From Planctomycetales bacterium (GTDB lineage: Bacteria; Planctomycetota; Planctomycetia; Gemmatales; Gemmataceae): 13,043 bases of DNA. Location of the stretch: contig JAGVLI010001089.1 in NCBI GenBank assembly GCA_020054355.1, positions 1 to 13,043 on the forward strand, written 5' to 3'. The notes under the pieces were generated by a model, which did no database searches, had not been told where the DNA came from, and saw only the letters and a list, made by a program, of their open reading frames with translations. The first letter of the stretch is position 1, and each line of letters opens with the position of its first letter. Positions 1-6,561 of this stretch are shown piece by piece. Both the position numbers and the translations under genes were made by a program.

Positions 1-1
1 C

Positions 2-349
2 GCCGTGCCGGCCGTGCGTTCAAAGCCAGCGCCGCCGCGCCCGGAGGTGGTTTGCGGTTACGCGCCGGATCGCTCCTGGCTGCAAGGCGTGCTGGAGAAG
101 CACTATCACGGGCATTTCTATCTGCGCTACGGCGCGCCGGAGCTGGACGAACGCTGGAGCGGCAAGGTGCGGCTGGAAAGCGATCCGCGGTTGGCCGAGT
201 TTTGCGATGGCGATGGGGTGCGCGTGGCTGGGGCACTGATACCATCGCTGGAGGTGAAGGCGGTCGATGAGCAGGACGACTATCCGCTTTATCGGTTGCA
301 CGAGATTCGGCGACTCGCGGACTCTCCCCAGCCGCCGCCGGCGGATTGA
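2..349 (+). CDS. Small conserved planctomycete protein, 5'-truncated by window edge
   Basis: The reading frame is already open at the left edge and ends at TGA 347-349, so this is probably the C-terminal ~115 residues of a longer protein. The first in-frame start candidate is GTG at position 5, but no ribosome binding site can be checked. The segment reads GYAPDRSWLQGVLEKHYHGH, followed by YLRYG, then WSGKVRLESDPRL and CDGDGVRVAGALIP. This WLxGVL...LRY...GGKVxL...GD.VxVxG pattern matches, from memory, a family of small, often lipoprotein-like planctomycete proteins of unknown function. The alternating strands ending in a GD-V-x-V-x-G turn suggest a small beta-barrel such as an OB fold, which is inference. 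The end (SPQPPPAD) is a disordered proline tail. A strong hairpin terminator follows 22 nt after the stop. No biochemical function can be assigned. Confidence 0.7.
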   Translation, partial: AVPAVRSKPAPPRPEVVCGYAPDRSWLQGVLEKHYHGHFYLRYGAPELDERWSGKVRLESDPRLAEFCDGDGVRVAGALIPSLEVKAVDEQDDYPLYRLHEIRRLADSPQPPPAD

Positions 350-370
350 CCGTTCAGGCCAGAAAATGAG

Positions 371-403
371 CGGGGAGGCGATGGGCAATCGCCTCCCCGT
401 TTT
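371..403 (+). terminator. Rho-independent-type terminator
   Basis: A perfect 12-bp GC-rich stem (left arm 371-382, right arm 388-399) closes a 5-nt loop GGGCA and is followed by TTTT at 400-403. It lies 22 nt downstream of the stop of the plus-strand gene ending at 349. An A-run (363-366) on the other side gives a weaker T-run on the minus strand, so it may also help stop transcripts of the convergent gene ending at 515. Confidence 0.8.
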
Positions 404-424
404 CGTCGGTCTTGCTTCAGGCCG

Positions 425-500
425 CGAGGCGGAGCCTCGAAGGCAGTGCGTGCCCAGGCGGAGCCTGGGACCGAGGACAAGACCACAGGCAGAGCCTGGG
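425..500. repeat. Three tandemly spaced copies of a short palindromic repeat (AGGCGGAGCCT core)
   Basis: Three imperfect copies share the core AGGCGGAGCCT (427-437, 456-466) or AGGCAGAGCCT (487-497), spaced 29 and 31 bp apart. Each is a stem with a 3-nt loop: 425-439, 453-469 and 486-498. An outer pair changes from G-C in copy 1 (426/438) to C-G in copies 2 and 3, so pairing is kept while sequence changes. Similar CCAGGCGGAGCCTGG boxes followed by GAGGA are, from memory, dispersed in the intergenic DNA of Gemmata-like planctomycetes. They sit between two convergent genes, the usual place for REP-like elements. No transposase is nearby. Confidence 0.7.
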
Positions 501-514
501 CACGAGGATAGCAC

Positions 515-3500
515 TTACTTTGCGGCAGCGACGGAGAATGTGCGGTCTACTTTGCCGATGTTGCCTTGCTTGTCCTTGACGGACACGACCAGTTTCCCCT
601 TGGCTAGACCGGCAAGCGGTTTTTCAAGCTTCAACTCCCAACGGTTGCCGTCGAGTGGCTTGAACTTCGCGGCCAGGTTCTCACCGGCCGCGACGCCATC
701 CACGGCGAAGTCCGCGGTGACGGTGAAGCTGCTCATGTCCAGACCGGTGTAGGCGTCGGTCAGCCCGATCAACAGGCGGGACAGCGGCGTGTTGGCGCCA
801 GCCGTCGGGAAGGTCACGGCCACGGTGGGCCGTTGATCGTCGCCCAGCCAACCGATGCTCTTCACCTGCTCGCTCTTCGGATCGTAGGCCGGATCGAGAT
901 CGATCGGGCAACCCAGGTCGATCCAGCGCACCAGGGTGCGCCGATCCTCGTCGGACAGCGGGGCAACCTTGATCGGCTTGCCATCAGTTCCCTTGTAGGT
1001 GCCGGCCACGGCTTCGGGAGGCGGCATGGCGCTGCCGAGGTAGTCGATATCCACGCTATTGTCGCGGATGTAATAGCGGAGCTTCTGGTCGTCGTCGTAA
1101 TCGAGCTTCTCGATGGGCTTGCCCTTCAGGTGCAGCGATTTCGGATCGTTGCGGGTGGCCAGGCTGGGGAAGTCGTCGTTGGTCCAGCCATCCAGGCGCT
1201 TGCCGTAGACCTTCCAGATCAGCAGGCTGCGGCGCGACTGGAACTTGCGGATGTAGCGCGAGGCCGCTTCCCCGCCAATGCCGAGTTCGTGCCCCTTGAA
1301 GCGTTCGTGCCCCACCGCCAGGCGGAAGTAGGTCATGGGCACCTGGACATTCGGGCCGGCATCGTGGCCGAAGGCCGGCAACGTTTCCTTGCCGTCGTCG
1401 TCCAGCACCAAGCCGGCGGCGGGCTTGTCGGAAGTCTTCGTGTGGCAGGCGACGCAGCTACGCTCGAAGATGGGCTTGACGTCGCGGCGATACTCGACGT
1501 TTTTGATGCCCTTCTCGAAGCGCAGGCCGGTTTCGCCGTTCTTGTCCCACTGCTTGCCCGATTGATCGCCAGCCTTGGCGGTCAGCAGCGGAGTCTTTTC
1601 CGTCAAATCGAAGATCTGATATTCCGGTTTGGCGGCGGCGGTCAGCTTGAACTCGGTCGGCTTCTGGCTGTGGGCATGGCAGCCGCCGCAGTCGTTGCGA
1701 ATCTCGCCGGGCCGCAGCTGGTGCCAGGTTTGCGCCGCGTTCAGCACCATGCCATCCTTGTTGATGGTCTGGAAGGTGAATGCCTGGTCGGCAGGCAGCT
1801 TGGCCAGGAAGCTGGTATCGGGGTTGCCGTCCGGGTCGAGAGGCTGGACGACCCCGCTCCCCTTCGGGTCGCGGCTAAACTTGCGGACGGGAACCTCACC
1901 CAAGATGCGCAGGCGTTCGAGGGCGTGATTGCCGAAGAACGGCGCGGAGCCTTTACCGTTGCCGCCCACGTCGGTGCGCGGCTCCTGGGCGACGATGCGG
2001 ATGGCGTGGATTTCGTCGTTGTCGTAGACGCCGGCGTCGGCGCCTTGCAGGCCCCAGTTCAGGGACAGGCGCTTGGGGTCGATGGGCAGCGCCGTCACGC
2101 CGCCTTCGGGCACCTTGCCGCCCGGAGCGCTTTCGCGCTTGTACATGCTGGACGTGCCCACCAGACCGAAGGGCGTGCCTTCGGGCAGGTGGGGCGACTG
2201 CTTGCCGTCATTCTTGTGGACCAGCTTGGCCGGCTCGGCGACGCCATAGACGCGCTGGTAGGGCACCACGGCGCGGGGCCATTGTTCCTCGTACTTCGGG
2301 TCGTTCTTGATGAGCAGCATCCGGCCGGGTTCGTCGATCGACTTGCCGTCCTTGATGAGATAGATGCCGGCGTCGATGTAGGGCCGATAGTTGTACTGAT
2401 GGTTCGCCGGGCCGGGCGACCAGACGGTGAGCAGGTGATTGTCCGGCGCGCCGCAGGGGTGCGTGACCTTGCCGGCGGCGTTCGGGAAGTTGCCGCCGTT
2501 GCCCGAACCGATGCCCGGAGGGGCGGGTGCGTCGAAGCCGTGCGTGAAGCGCGTCAGTACTTCCATGCCATAAGGAGCGAAGGGCATCCGGAACTTGCCG
2601 CGACCGCCGTAGCCGTCGATGGTATTGCGCGGGTCGCCCAGCCAGCCGGGACCGAAGGGCGGCGTGCCGTCCGGCACCTTTTCCGGCAGCTTGAAGTAGG
2701 TGCCGAAGCCGCTGTTGTTCAGATTGTAGTATTCCTCGACGATGATCGTGCCGTCGGAAATCTGGGACTGGAAGTGGAAGCCGCTCGGCGCGCCGCCGGT
2801 GGCGAAGGCGCTGACCAGCGGTCCCCAGTTGGTGCCGTCGGGATGGATGGTCCAGACGCCCCAGAGAATCGAGTTGTGCATGCCCTGCGATTCGAGCGTG
2901 CTGAAGGTCACCCGGCCGTCCCGCAAGATCACCGGATGCAAGGCGCAGGCGATATTGATGTAGCCGATTTGCTCCGGGTTCGCGCCGTCATCGTCCATGC
3001 TGAAGAGTTGCAGGGTGATGCGCGGATAGCCGCGCGGCGGCACGTAGGCGTTGCGGTTGCTGGTGAACAGCACCTTGCCGCCCGGAGCGGGGCACGGGCC
3101 GAGGTTGTAGACGCCGTAGCGGAGCGAACTCTTGTCCTTCTCCGGCGTGCGGTAGTCCTTCGACCAGTTCGCAGCGCCGGTATTCGGCGTGAAGTTCTGG
3201 TCGGTCAGCTTGACGAGCTTCTTGCTCTTGACGTGAATCTTGTGAATATCGGAACCGCTGTGCTTGTCGTCGATGAACTTGGAGAAGTAGACCCATTCGC
3301 CGTCGAAGGAGACGTAGGGGTCCATGACGCTGCCGTCCTTGCCGGCAACGAGCACCTCTTCGCTGCCGTCCGGGTGGAGCAGCATCAGGTCAGCGCCCGC
3401 TTCCATGCGGGTCGGATCGGAGAAGTCGGCCCACTTCGTGCGCTTGTCCTCGCCGTATCGCGGGGCGCGGACATAGACGATGTCGTAGTCGTACTTGACC

Positions 3501-3682
3501 GATTTGTCGCTGGCGATGGGCTTGGGCGTGACGTCCAACGGCTTGGCGTCCGCTTCTTTTTTCTGGGCGAAGGCCGGCAGGATGGCCAGGGTTGTCAGGA
3601 TCAGCGGCAGCGCCAGGATTCCGACGCGCCGCTTCCAGTGATTGACCGGACGCTCGGCAGGCAAGTGGTTATCGGGACACAT
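515..3682 (-). CDS. Secreted PD40 propeller/di-haem cytochrome c protein, hydrazine synthase alpha-related
   Basis: This 1055-residue protein starts at ATG 3682 because AAGGAG lies 6 nt upstream (3694-3689); an in-frame start 10 codons earlier lacks this. A positively charged stretch and hydrophobic segment (about residues 17-39, ending AFA|Q) form a signal peptide. Residues ~95-330 carry PD40/TolB-like propeller strands (for example LLHPDGSEE, VLFTSNR, LQLFSMDDDGANP, TIHPDGTNWG). Two c-type haem sites follow: CGGCH at 665-669 and CVACH at 743-747. After the second, MPPP (from Met886) and SDEDRRTLVRWIDLGCP resemble planctomycete cytochrome c domains, with Met as a possible axial ligand. The last ~90 residues look like an Ig-like sandwich. 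This order resembles HZS-alpha-related proteins that are common in planctomycetes; anammox HZS-alpha itself is about 800 residues. No HZS beta/gamma subunits are present, so hydrazine synthesis is not implied. A periplasmic or surface redox role is inferred; substrate unknown. Confidence 0.8.
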   Translation of the reverse strand: MCPDNHLPAERPVNHWKRRVGILALPLILTTLAILPAFAQKKEADAKPLDVTPKPIASDKSVKYDYDIVYVRAPRYGEDKRTKWADFSDPTRMEAGADLMLLHPDGSEEVLVAGKDGSVMDPYVSFDGEWVYFSKFIDDKHSGSDIHKIHVKSKKLVKLTDQNFTPNTGAANWSKDYRTPEKDKSSLRYGVYNLGPCPAPGGKVLFTSNRNAYVPPRGYPRITLQLFSMDDDGANPEQIGYINIACALHPVILRDGRVTFSTLESQGMHNSILWGVWTIHPDGTNWGPLVSAFATGGAPSGFHFQSQISDGTIIVEEYYNLNNSGFGTYFKLPEKVPDGTPPFGPGWLGDPRNTIDGYGGRGKFRMPFAPYGMEVLTRFTHGFDAPAPPGIGSGNGGNFPNAAGKVTHPCGAPDNHLLTVWSPGPANHQYNYRPYIDAGIYLIKDGKSIDEPGRMLLIKNDPKYEEQWPRAVVPYQRVYGVAEPAKLVHKNDGKQSPHLPEGTPFGLVGTSSMYKRESAPGGKVPEGGVTALPIDPKRLSLNWGLQGADAGVYDNDEIHAIRIVAQEPRTDVGGNGKGSAPFFGNHALERLRILGEVPVRKFSRDPKGSGVVQPLDPDGNPDTSFLAKLPADQAFTFQTINKDGMVLNAAQTWHQLRPGEIRNDCGGCHAHSQKPTEFKLTAAAKPEYQIFDLTEKTPLLTAKAGDQSGKQWDKNGETGLRFEKGIKNVEYRRDVKPIFERSCVACHTKTSDKPAAGLVLDDDGKETLPAFGHDAGPNVQVPMTYFRLAVGHERFKGHELGIGGEAASRYIRKFQSRRSLLIWKVYGKRLDGWTNDDFPSLATRNDPKSLHLKGKPIEKLDYDDDQKLRYYIRDNSVDIDYLGSAMPPPEAVAGTYKGTDGKPIKVAPLSDEDRRTLVRWIDLGCPIDLDPAYDPKSEQVKSIGWLGDDQRPTVAVTFPTAGANTPLSRLLIGLTDAYTGLDMSSFTVTADFAVDGVAAGENLAAKFKPLDGNRWELKLEKPLAGLAKGKLVVSVKDKQGNIGKVDRTFSVAAAK

Positions 3683-3694
3683 GATGTTCTCCTT
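3683..3694 (-). promoter_or_regulatory. Ribosome binding site deciding the start of the HZS-alpha-related gene
   Basis: On the minus strand AAGGAG (3694-3689) is followed by a 6-nt spacer and ATG at 3682-3680. This supports the downstream start over the upstream in-frame ATG at 3712, and places the signal peptide nearer the N-terminus. Confidence 0.75.
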
Positions 3695-3785
3695 GTACCG
3701 GGCAGGCGGCAACGAGTGCCAGGGGGGAAGGCGTGCAATGTTCTGTCAGCGAGTGTACTTGGGCTTGGCGGGGCCGGTATCTTCA

Positions 3786-3816
3786 ATTCTGGAAAAGGCA
3801 CTTTTGCTTCAGTCAA
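3786..3816 (-). promoter_or_regulatory. Weak candidate promoter of the HZS-alpha-related gene
   Basis: On the minus strand TTGACT (3816-3811) is followed after 19 nt by CAGAAT (3791-3786). The spacing is long and the -10 match is weak. The TTGACT lies in a small inverted repeat, CTTTTG (3801-3806) and CAAAAG (3814-3819) with a 7-nt loop, which could be an operator. This would leave a leader of about 100 nt. Confidence 0.25.
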
Positions 3817-3843
3817 AAGCAATGACTTACGACCAGCGGCTCG

Positions 3844-3914
3844 GTAGGGTCCGCTGTGCGGACCGTTGGCCGTGTAGTTGAGTCTTGCTCGGTGGTCCGC
3901 ACAGCGGACCCTAC
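3844..3914. repeat. Perfect 21-bp inverted repeat with 29-bp loop, each arm itself a hairpin
   Basis: The arms 3844-3864 and 3894-3914 are exact reverse complements. Each arm contains its own small hairpin, GGTCCGC-TGT-GCGGACC at 3848-3864 and its complement at 3894-3910, so the DNA or RNA can fold either as one long stem or as two 7-bp stems with 3-nt loops. The unit GTAGGGTCCGCTGTGCGGA is, from memory, a dispersed intergenic repeat in Gemmata-like planctomycetes. It lies just after the LysR gene stop (3920). There is no T-run on the minus strand, so it is not a classic terminator, though it may block read-through or protect mRNA ends. Confidence 0.8.
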
Positions 3915-3919
3915 GAGGT

Positions 3920-4861
3920 CTAGTCCTTCGACAAGCCCTCTCCCAACGACTCGCGCACGATGTCGCGAAACTCCGCGACGGCTTCCGGCAGATAGGCCCC
4001 TTTTCGGACCACCAGGTAGACCGGCAGCGGTTCCAGTTTCGGGTCGAAGACGCGCTGCACCAGGCCGGGTTGGGGCTGCTCCGGCTCGCCGCCCATGTAG
4101 GTCAGGGCGATGCCCAGCCCCAGACCGACGTACTTGCGCGTCATGTCCGTGTTCGGGCTTTCGAGGACGACGTGAATGCGGTCGAGCAGGTCGTGCCGGT
4201 TCAGGATGCGTTCCAGCGTGCGGTAGCTGAAGGTTTCCTTGGAAGCCATGATGAGCGGATATTCCACCAGGTCGCGCGGATGAATGCGGCGCTTCTGGGC
4301 CAGGGGGTGTTGCTCGGTCAGCAGCAATGTGAAATGCAGATGAAACAGGGGCTCGTAATCGAGGTGAGGGCTGCGTGGCGCATCCTCGGCGTAGGAGACC
4401 AGGCCCAGGTCGGCTTCCCCTTTTTCGACCAGCCGCGTGACTTCGGGCCAGATGCCGGCCCGCAGGTTGAGGCGGGTCGCCGGGTGCCTGGCCGTGAATT
4501 CTTGCAGCGCCTGGGGCAAGTGATACGAGAGCAGGTAATAGGTGGAAGCGGCGGTCAGGTGTTGCGGCAACTCGGCGCGCCGCGCCTGGAAGAGCCGTTC
4601 CAGCGAATCCAGGCCGCTGACGTGGGGCTGCACCAGTTCCAGCAGCAGCCGGCCTTCGGGCGTGAGTTGCAGAGTCCGGCCCTGGGCACGCAGCAGGGTG
4701 GTGCCCAGCCGTTGTTCCAGCGCCCGGACCTGCTGCCAGACAGTCGTGATCGACAGGCCGAGTTGACCGGCGGCGGCGGAGAAGTTTTTTTGCAGCGCTG
4801 CCGTGGTGAAACTGCGCAGCAGCGATAGTTCGAGCTGCTTGTAGCGATTGCTGCCAGCCAT
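3920..4861 (-). CDS. LysR-family transcriptional regulator, CysB-like ligand domain
   Basis: This 313-residue protein has the size and layout of LysR regulators. The start at ATG 4861 is chosen because GGAGAG (4873-4868) lies 6 nt upstream; the frame stays open 27 codons further but that part looks non-coding. Residues ~10-70 form the winged helix-turn-helix (LLRSFTTAALQKNFSAAA, then LSITTVWQQVRALEQRLG, and LTPEGRLLL). The rest is the periplasmic-binding-protein-like effector domain. Features recall CysB/Cbl-type members: a PLFHLHFTLLLTEQHPL segment, and DMTRKYVGLGLGIAL near the end. The effector and targets are unknown. It is divergent from the PQQ-propeller gene across a 386-bp region and upstream of the HZS-alpha-related gene on the same strand. 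LysR proteins commonly control a divergent neighbour and themselves, so the PQQ-propeller gene is one candidate target; this is inference. Confidence 0.9.
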   Translation of the reverse strand: MAGSNRYKQLELSLLRSFTTAALQKNFSAAAGQLGLSITTVWQQVRALEQRLGTTLLRAQGRTLQLTPEGRLLLELVQPHVSGLDSLERLFQARRAELPQHLTAASTYYLLSYHLPQALQEFTARHPATRLNLRAGIWPEVTRLVEKGEADLGLVSYAEDAPRSPHLDYEPLFHLHFTLLLTEQHPLAQKRRIHPRDLVEYPLIMASKETFSYRTLERILNRHDLLDRIHVVLESPNTDMTRKYVGLGLGIALTYMGGEPEQPQPGLVQRVFDPKLEPLPVYLVVRKGAYLPEAVAEFRDIVRESLGEGLSKD

Positions 4862-4980
4862 GCGAGACTCTCCAGCGCCGGTCGCTTGCCCTCCTGAAGA
4901 TCGCCTATTTTCCTCTGGACCACAACCCAGCGCTGGCAACAACCTGGAAAGACTGGCGTTCGCGACGGCACCAACGGGTA

Positions 4981-5015
4981 CCAGGCCGCCGGGAGAGTTA
5001 CCCCCGGCGGCCTGG
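4981..5015. repeat. Perfect 13-bp GC-rich hairpin in divergent region
   Basis: Arms CCAGGCCGCCGGG (4981-4993) and its exact complement (5003-5015) enclose a 9-nt loop AGAGTTACC. Neither strand shows a T-run directly after the stem, so it is not a standard terminator. It lies about 230 bp upstream of the PQQ-propeller start and 120 bp upstream of the LysR start. It could be a protein-binding site, an RNA leader structure or an insulating element. Confidence 0.6.
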
Positions 5016-5200
5016 CTATGGTTTGGGCGTTCTGTTTTTCGTGTTCGCGGTTGTCCTGGTGAATCAGGTCATTGGCTTTACTGGTCGTTCCGTCCTACAC
5101 CTGTCTAAACGGCACCGGCGGCGCAACCGGACAGAAAGTCGCGCTGGTTGCCGCCGATTTCTTCCGTGCCTAGCTACTCGCCAGCCGGGCGCCCGCGGGG

Positions 5201-5206
5201 TACAAT
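5201..5206 (+). promoter_or_regulatory. Candidate -10 box of the PQQ-propeller gene
   Basis: TACAAT (5 of 6 matches to TATAAT), in the context GCGGGGTACAATCCCG, ends 41 nt before ATG 5248. No good -35 hexamer lies at 16-18 nt upstream, so the promoter may depend on an activator such as the divergent LysR protein. Two minus-strand genes in the window have similar hexamers at the same distance from their starts. Confidence 0.4.
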
Positions 5207-5233
5207 CCCGTGGATCATCCGCGTCGATCTCGC

Positions 5234-5240
5234 AAGGAGA
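5234..5240 (+). promoter_or_regulatory. Ribosome binding site deciding the start of the PQQ-propeller gene
   Basis: AAGGAGA lies 7 nt before ATG 5248. The frame is open upstream to 5023, but only this start has a strong Shine-Dalgarno match and gives a signal peptide at the very N-terminus. Confidence 0.8.
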
Positions 5241-5247
5241 GACCATC

Positions 5248-6495
5248 ATGGCCATGACCAAGTTTCCGAGGATGGTGTTGCTGCTGGGCGCGGTCCTGGG
5301 CGGAACCGCCCTGGCGTCCGCCGCCGACTGGCCGCAGTTCCTGGGGCCGAACCGCAATGGCTCGTCGCCCGAAACCGGCTTGCTGACCCAGTGGTCGGCG
5401 GAAGGGCCGAAGGTGCTGTGGAAGGCCGAGGGCGGCATCGGCTATTCGGGCATCTCCGTGGTCGGCGGCCGGGCCTATACCCAGGTGCAGCGCGGCAACG
5501 AGGAGCTGGTCCTGGCGCTGGATGCCGTGAAGGGCACGGAAATCTGGAAGCAGAAGATCGGTCCCGGCTACAAGAACACTTACGGCGACGGGCCGCGCAG
5601 CACGCCGACGGTCGAGGACGGCCGGCTTTACGTGCAATCGGTCAATGGGCCATTGCTCTGCATGGAAGCCGACAGCGGCAAGATCGTCTGGCAGCACGAC
5701 CTGTTCAAGGAATTCGAGGCGAAGAACATCGATTGGGGCACGTCGGCGTCGCCGTTGGTCGAGGGCGACCTGGTGTTGGTGGTGCCCGGCGGCAAGGCGG
5801 GCGGTGTGGCGGCCTTTCAGAAGAAGGACGGCAAGCTGGCCTGGAAAACGGCCGACGACAAGGCCGGCTATGCCTCGCCGATCGTCATGAACGTGGACGG
5901 CAAGAAACAGTCCATCTTCTTCACGGCGGTGGGGCTGTTGGCGGTCCAGCCCGGCGACGGCAAGGAACTCTGGCGGCTGGGCTGGAAAACCGCCCACGAC
6001 GTCAACATTGCCACGCCCTTGATCGTCGGCAACCAGCTGTTCGTGTCTTCCGGCGAGGGTGTCGGCTGTGCCATGCTGCAACCGAGCGCCAGCGGCGAGC
6101 CGAAGGCCGTTTGGCAGGACAAAGGCCCCAAGAGCGCGATGAAGAACTACTGGGCGACGGCGGTGCTGCACGCCGGCCATCTCTATGGCATTTCCGGCGA
6201 ATACGAAGGGGTCGCCAATCTGAACTGCGTCGATGCCAAGACGGGCAAGCTGGCTTGGTCCAAGGAGCGCTTCGGCCGCGCTAACCTGACGCTCGCCGAC
6301 GGGCACCTGTACCTTATCACCATCGACGGCCAGCTGGTGGTCGTCCCGGCCTCGCCCAAGGAATATCAGGAAAAGGGACGGAGCAAGCTGCTGCCGGCCA
6401 TGGACCGCTACGTCAATTCGCCGACCATCAGCGACAAGAAAATGTATCTGCGCGACCAGAAGAATATCGTCTGCGTGGATATTGCGGGGAAGTGA
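5248..6495 (+). CDS. Exported PQQ-like beta-propeller repeat protein
   Basis: This 415-residue protein starts at ATG 5248, preceded by AAGGAGA (5234-5240) at 7 nt. Residues 1-25 are a signal peptide ending ASA|A. The mature start DWPQFLGPNRNGSSPETGL is typical of planctomycete secreted PQQ-like propellers. Blade motifs of the form D-A-x-x-G-x-x-x-W recur at about residues 92-100 (DAVKGTEIW), 141-148 (ADSGKIVW), 192-199 (KKDGKLAW), 235-242 (PGDGKELW) and 329-337 (DAKTGKLAW), with a last strand IVCVDIAGK at the C-terminus. The fold is that of quinoprotein dehydrogenases and BamB. I see no lipobox, so it is probably soluble in the periplasm. Residues for PQQ and calcium binding cannot be confirmed, and many such proteins may not bind PQQ; a dehydrogenase activity is therefore not claimed. 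It is divergent from the LysR gene and followed by a terminator. Confidence 0.88.
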   Translation: MAMTKFPRMVLLLGAVLGGTALASAADWPQFLGPNRNGSSPETGLLTQWSAEGPKVLWKAEGGIGYSGISVVGGRAYTQVQRGNEELVLALDAVKGTEIWKQKIGPGYKNTYGDGPRSTPTVEDGRLYVQSVNGPLLCMEADSGKIVWQHDLFKEFEAKNIDWGTSASPLVEGDLVLVVPGGKAGGVAAFQKKDGKLAWKTADDKAGYASPIVMNVDGKKQSIFFTAVGLLAVQPGDGKELWRLGWKTAHDVNIATPLIVGNQLFVSSGEGVGCAMLQPSASGEPKAVWQDKGPKSAMKNYWATAVLHAGHLYGISGEYEGVANLNCVDAKTGKLAWSKERFGRANLTLADGHLYLITIDGQLVVVPASPKEYQEKGRSKLLPAMDRYVNSPTISDKKMYLRDQKNIVCVDIAGK

Positions 6496-6506
6496 CCCAA
6501 GTTGGG

Positions 6507-6556
6507 TGCGCAGCCGCCAGCGGCAAACAGGACGCCGCTTGCGGCTTCGCGCTTTT
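6507..6556 (+). terminator. Hairpin terminator after PQQ-propeller gene
   Basis: The core stem pairs GCCGCCAGCGGC (6513-6524) with GCCGCTTGCGGC (6534-6545), with one G-T pair, across a 9-nt loop. Outer bases (GCG 6508-6510 with CGC 6548-6550) extend it. TTTT follows at 6553-6556. A small near-palindrome ACCCAAGTTGGGT (6495-6507) overlaps the stop codon just before it. The next gene is convergent and ends at 6562, so the structure separates the two transcripts. Confidence 0.65.
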
Positions 6557-6561
6557 CAATC

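Larger units (their letters stand above)
4862..5247. promoter_or_regulatory. Divergent intergenic control region between LysR gene and PQQ-propeller gene
   Basis: This 386-bp stretch holds no convincing gene: the frame upstream of ATG 5248 is open but encodes arginine-rich, unfamiliar sequence. It contains the LysR ribosome binding site (4873-4868), a perfect 10-bp palindrome CCAGCGCTGG (4927-4936) about 65 bp upstream of the LysR start, a 13-bp hairpin (4981-5015), a candidate -10 TACAAT (5201-5206) and the ribosome binding site of the plus-strand gene (5234-5240). The palindrome is a possible autoregulatory site, but no clear LysR-type T-N11-A box is proven. Confidence 0.5.

Noticed and set aside
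425..500. Possible CRISPR-like array (three spaced repeats)
   Set aside because: Repeats are short (11-17 bp), imperfect and palindromic, spacers are ~15 bp, and no cas genes are present.
515..3682. Anammox hydrazine synthase operon
   Set aside because: Only an alpha-like protein is present, longer than the anammox subunit, with no beta/gamma subunit or hydrazine dehydrogenase nearby. HZS-alpha-like proteins are, to my knowledge, widespread in non-anammox planctomycetes.
833..3847. 1004-codon open frame on the plus strand
   Set aside because: It is antisense to the HZS-alpha-related gene, which has a signal peptide, haem motifs and a ribosome binding site. The antisense product is low-complexity, rich in V, A, G, R and D, as expected from GC-rich codon bias, with no domain.
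3878..4828. 316-codon open frame on the plus strand
   Set aside because: Antisense to the LysR gene; glutamine- and arginine-rich with no domain.
5023..5247. N-terminal extension of the PQQ-propeller protein
   Set aside because: The extra 75 residues are arginine-rich and would bury a good signal peptide and ribosome binding site inside the gene.
5215..6306. 363-codon open frame on the minus strand
   Set aside because: Antisense to the PQQ-propeller gene, with composition typical of a shadow frame.
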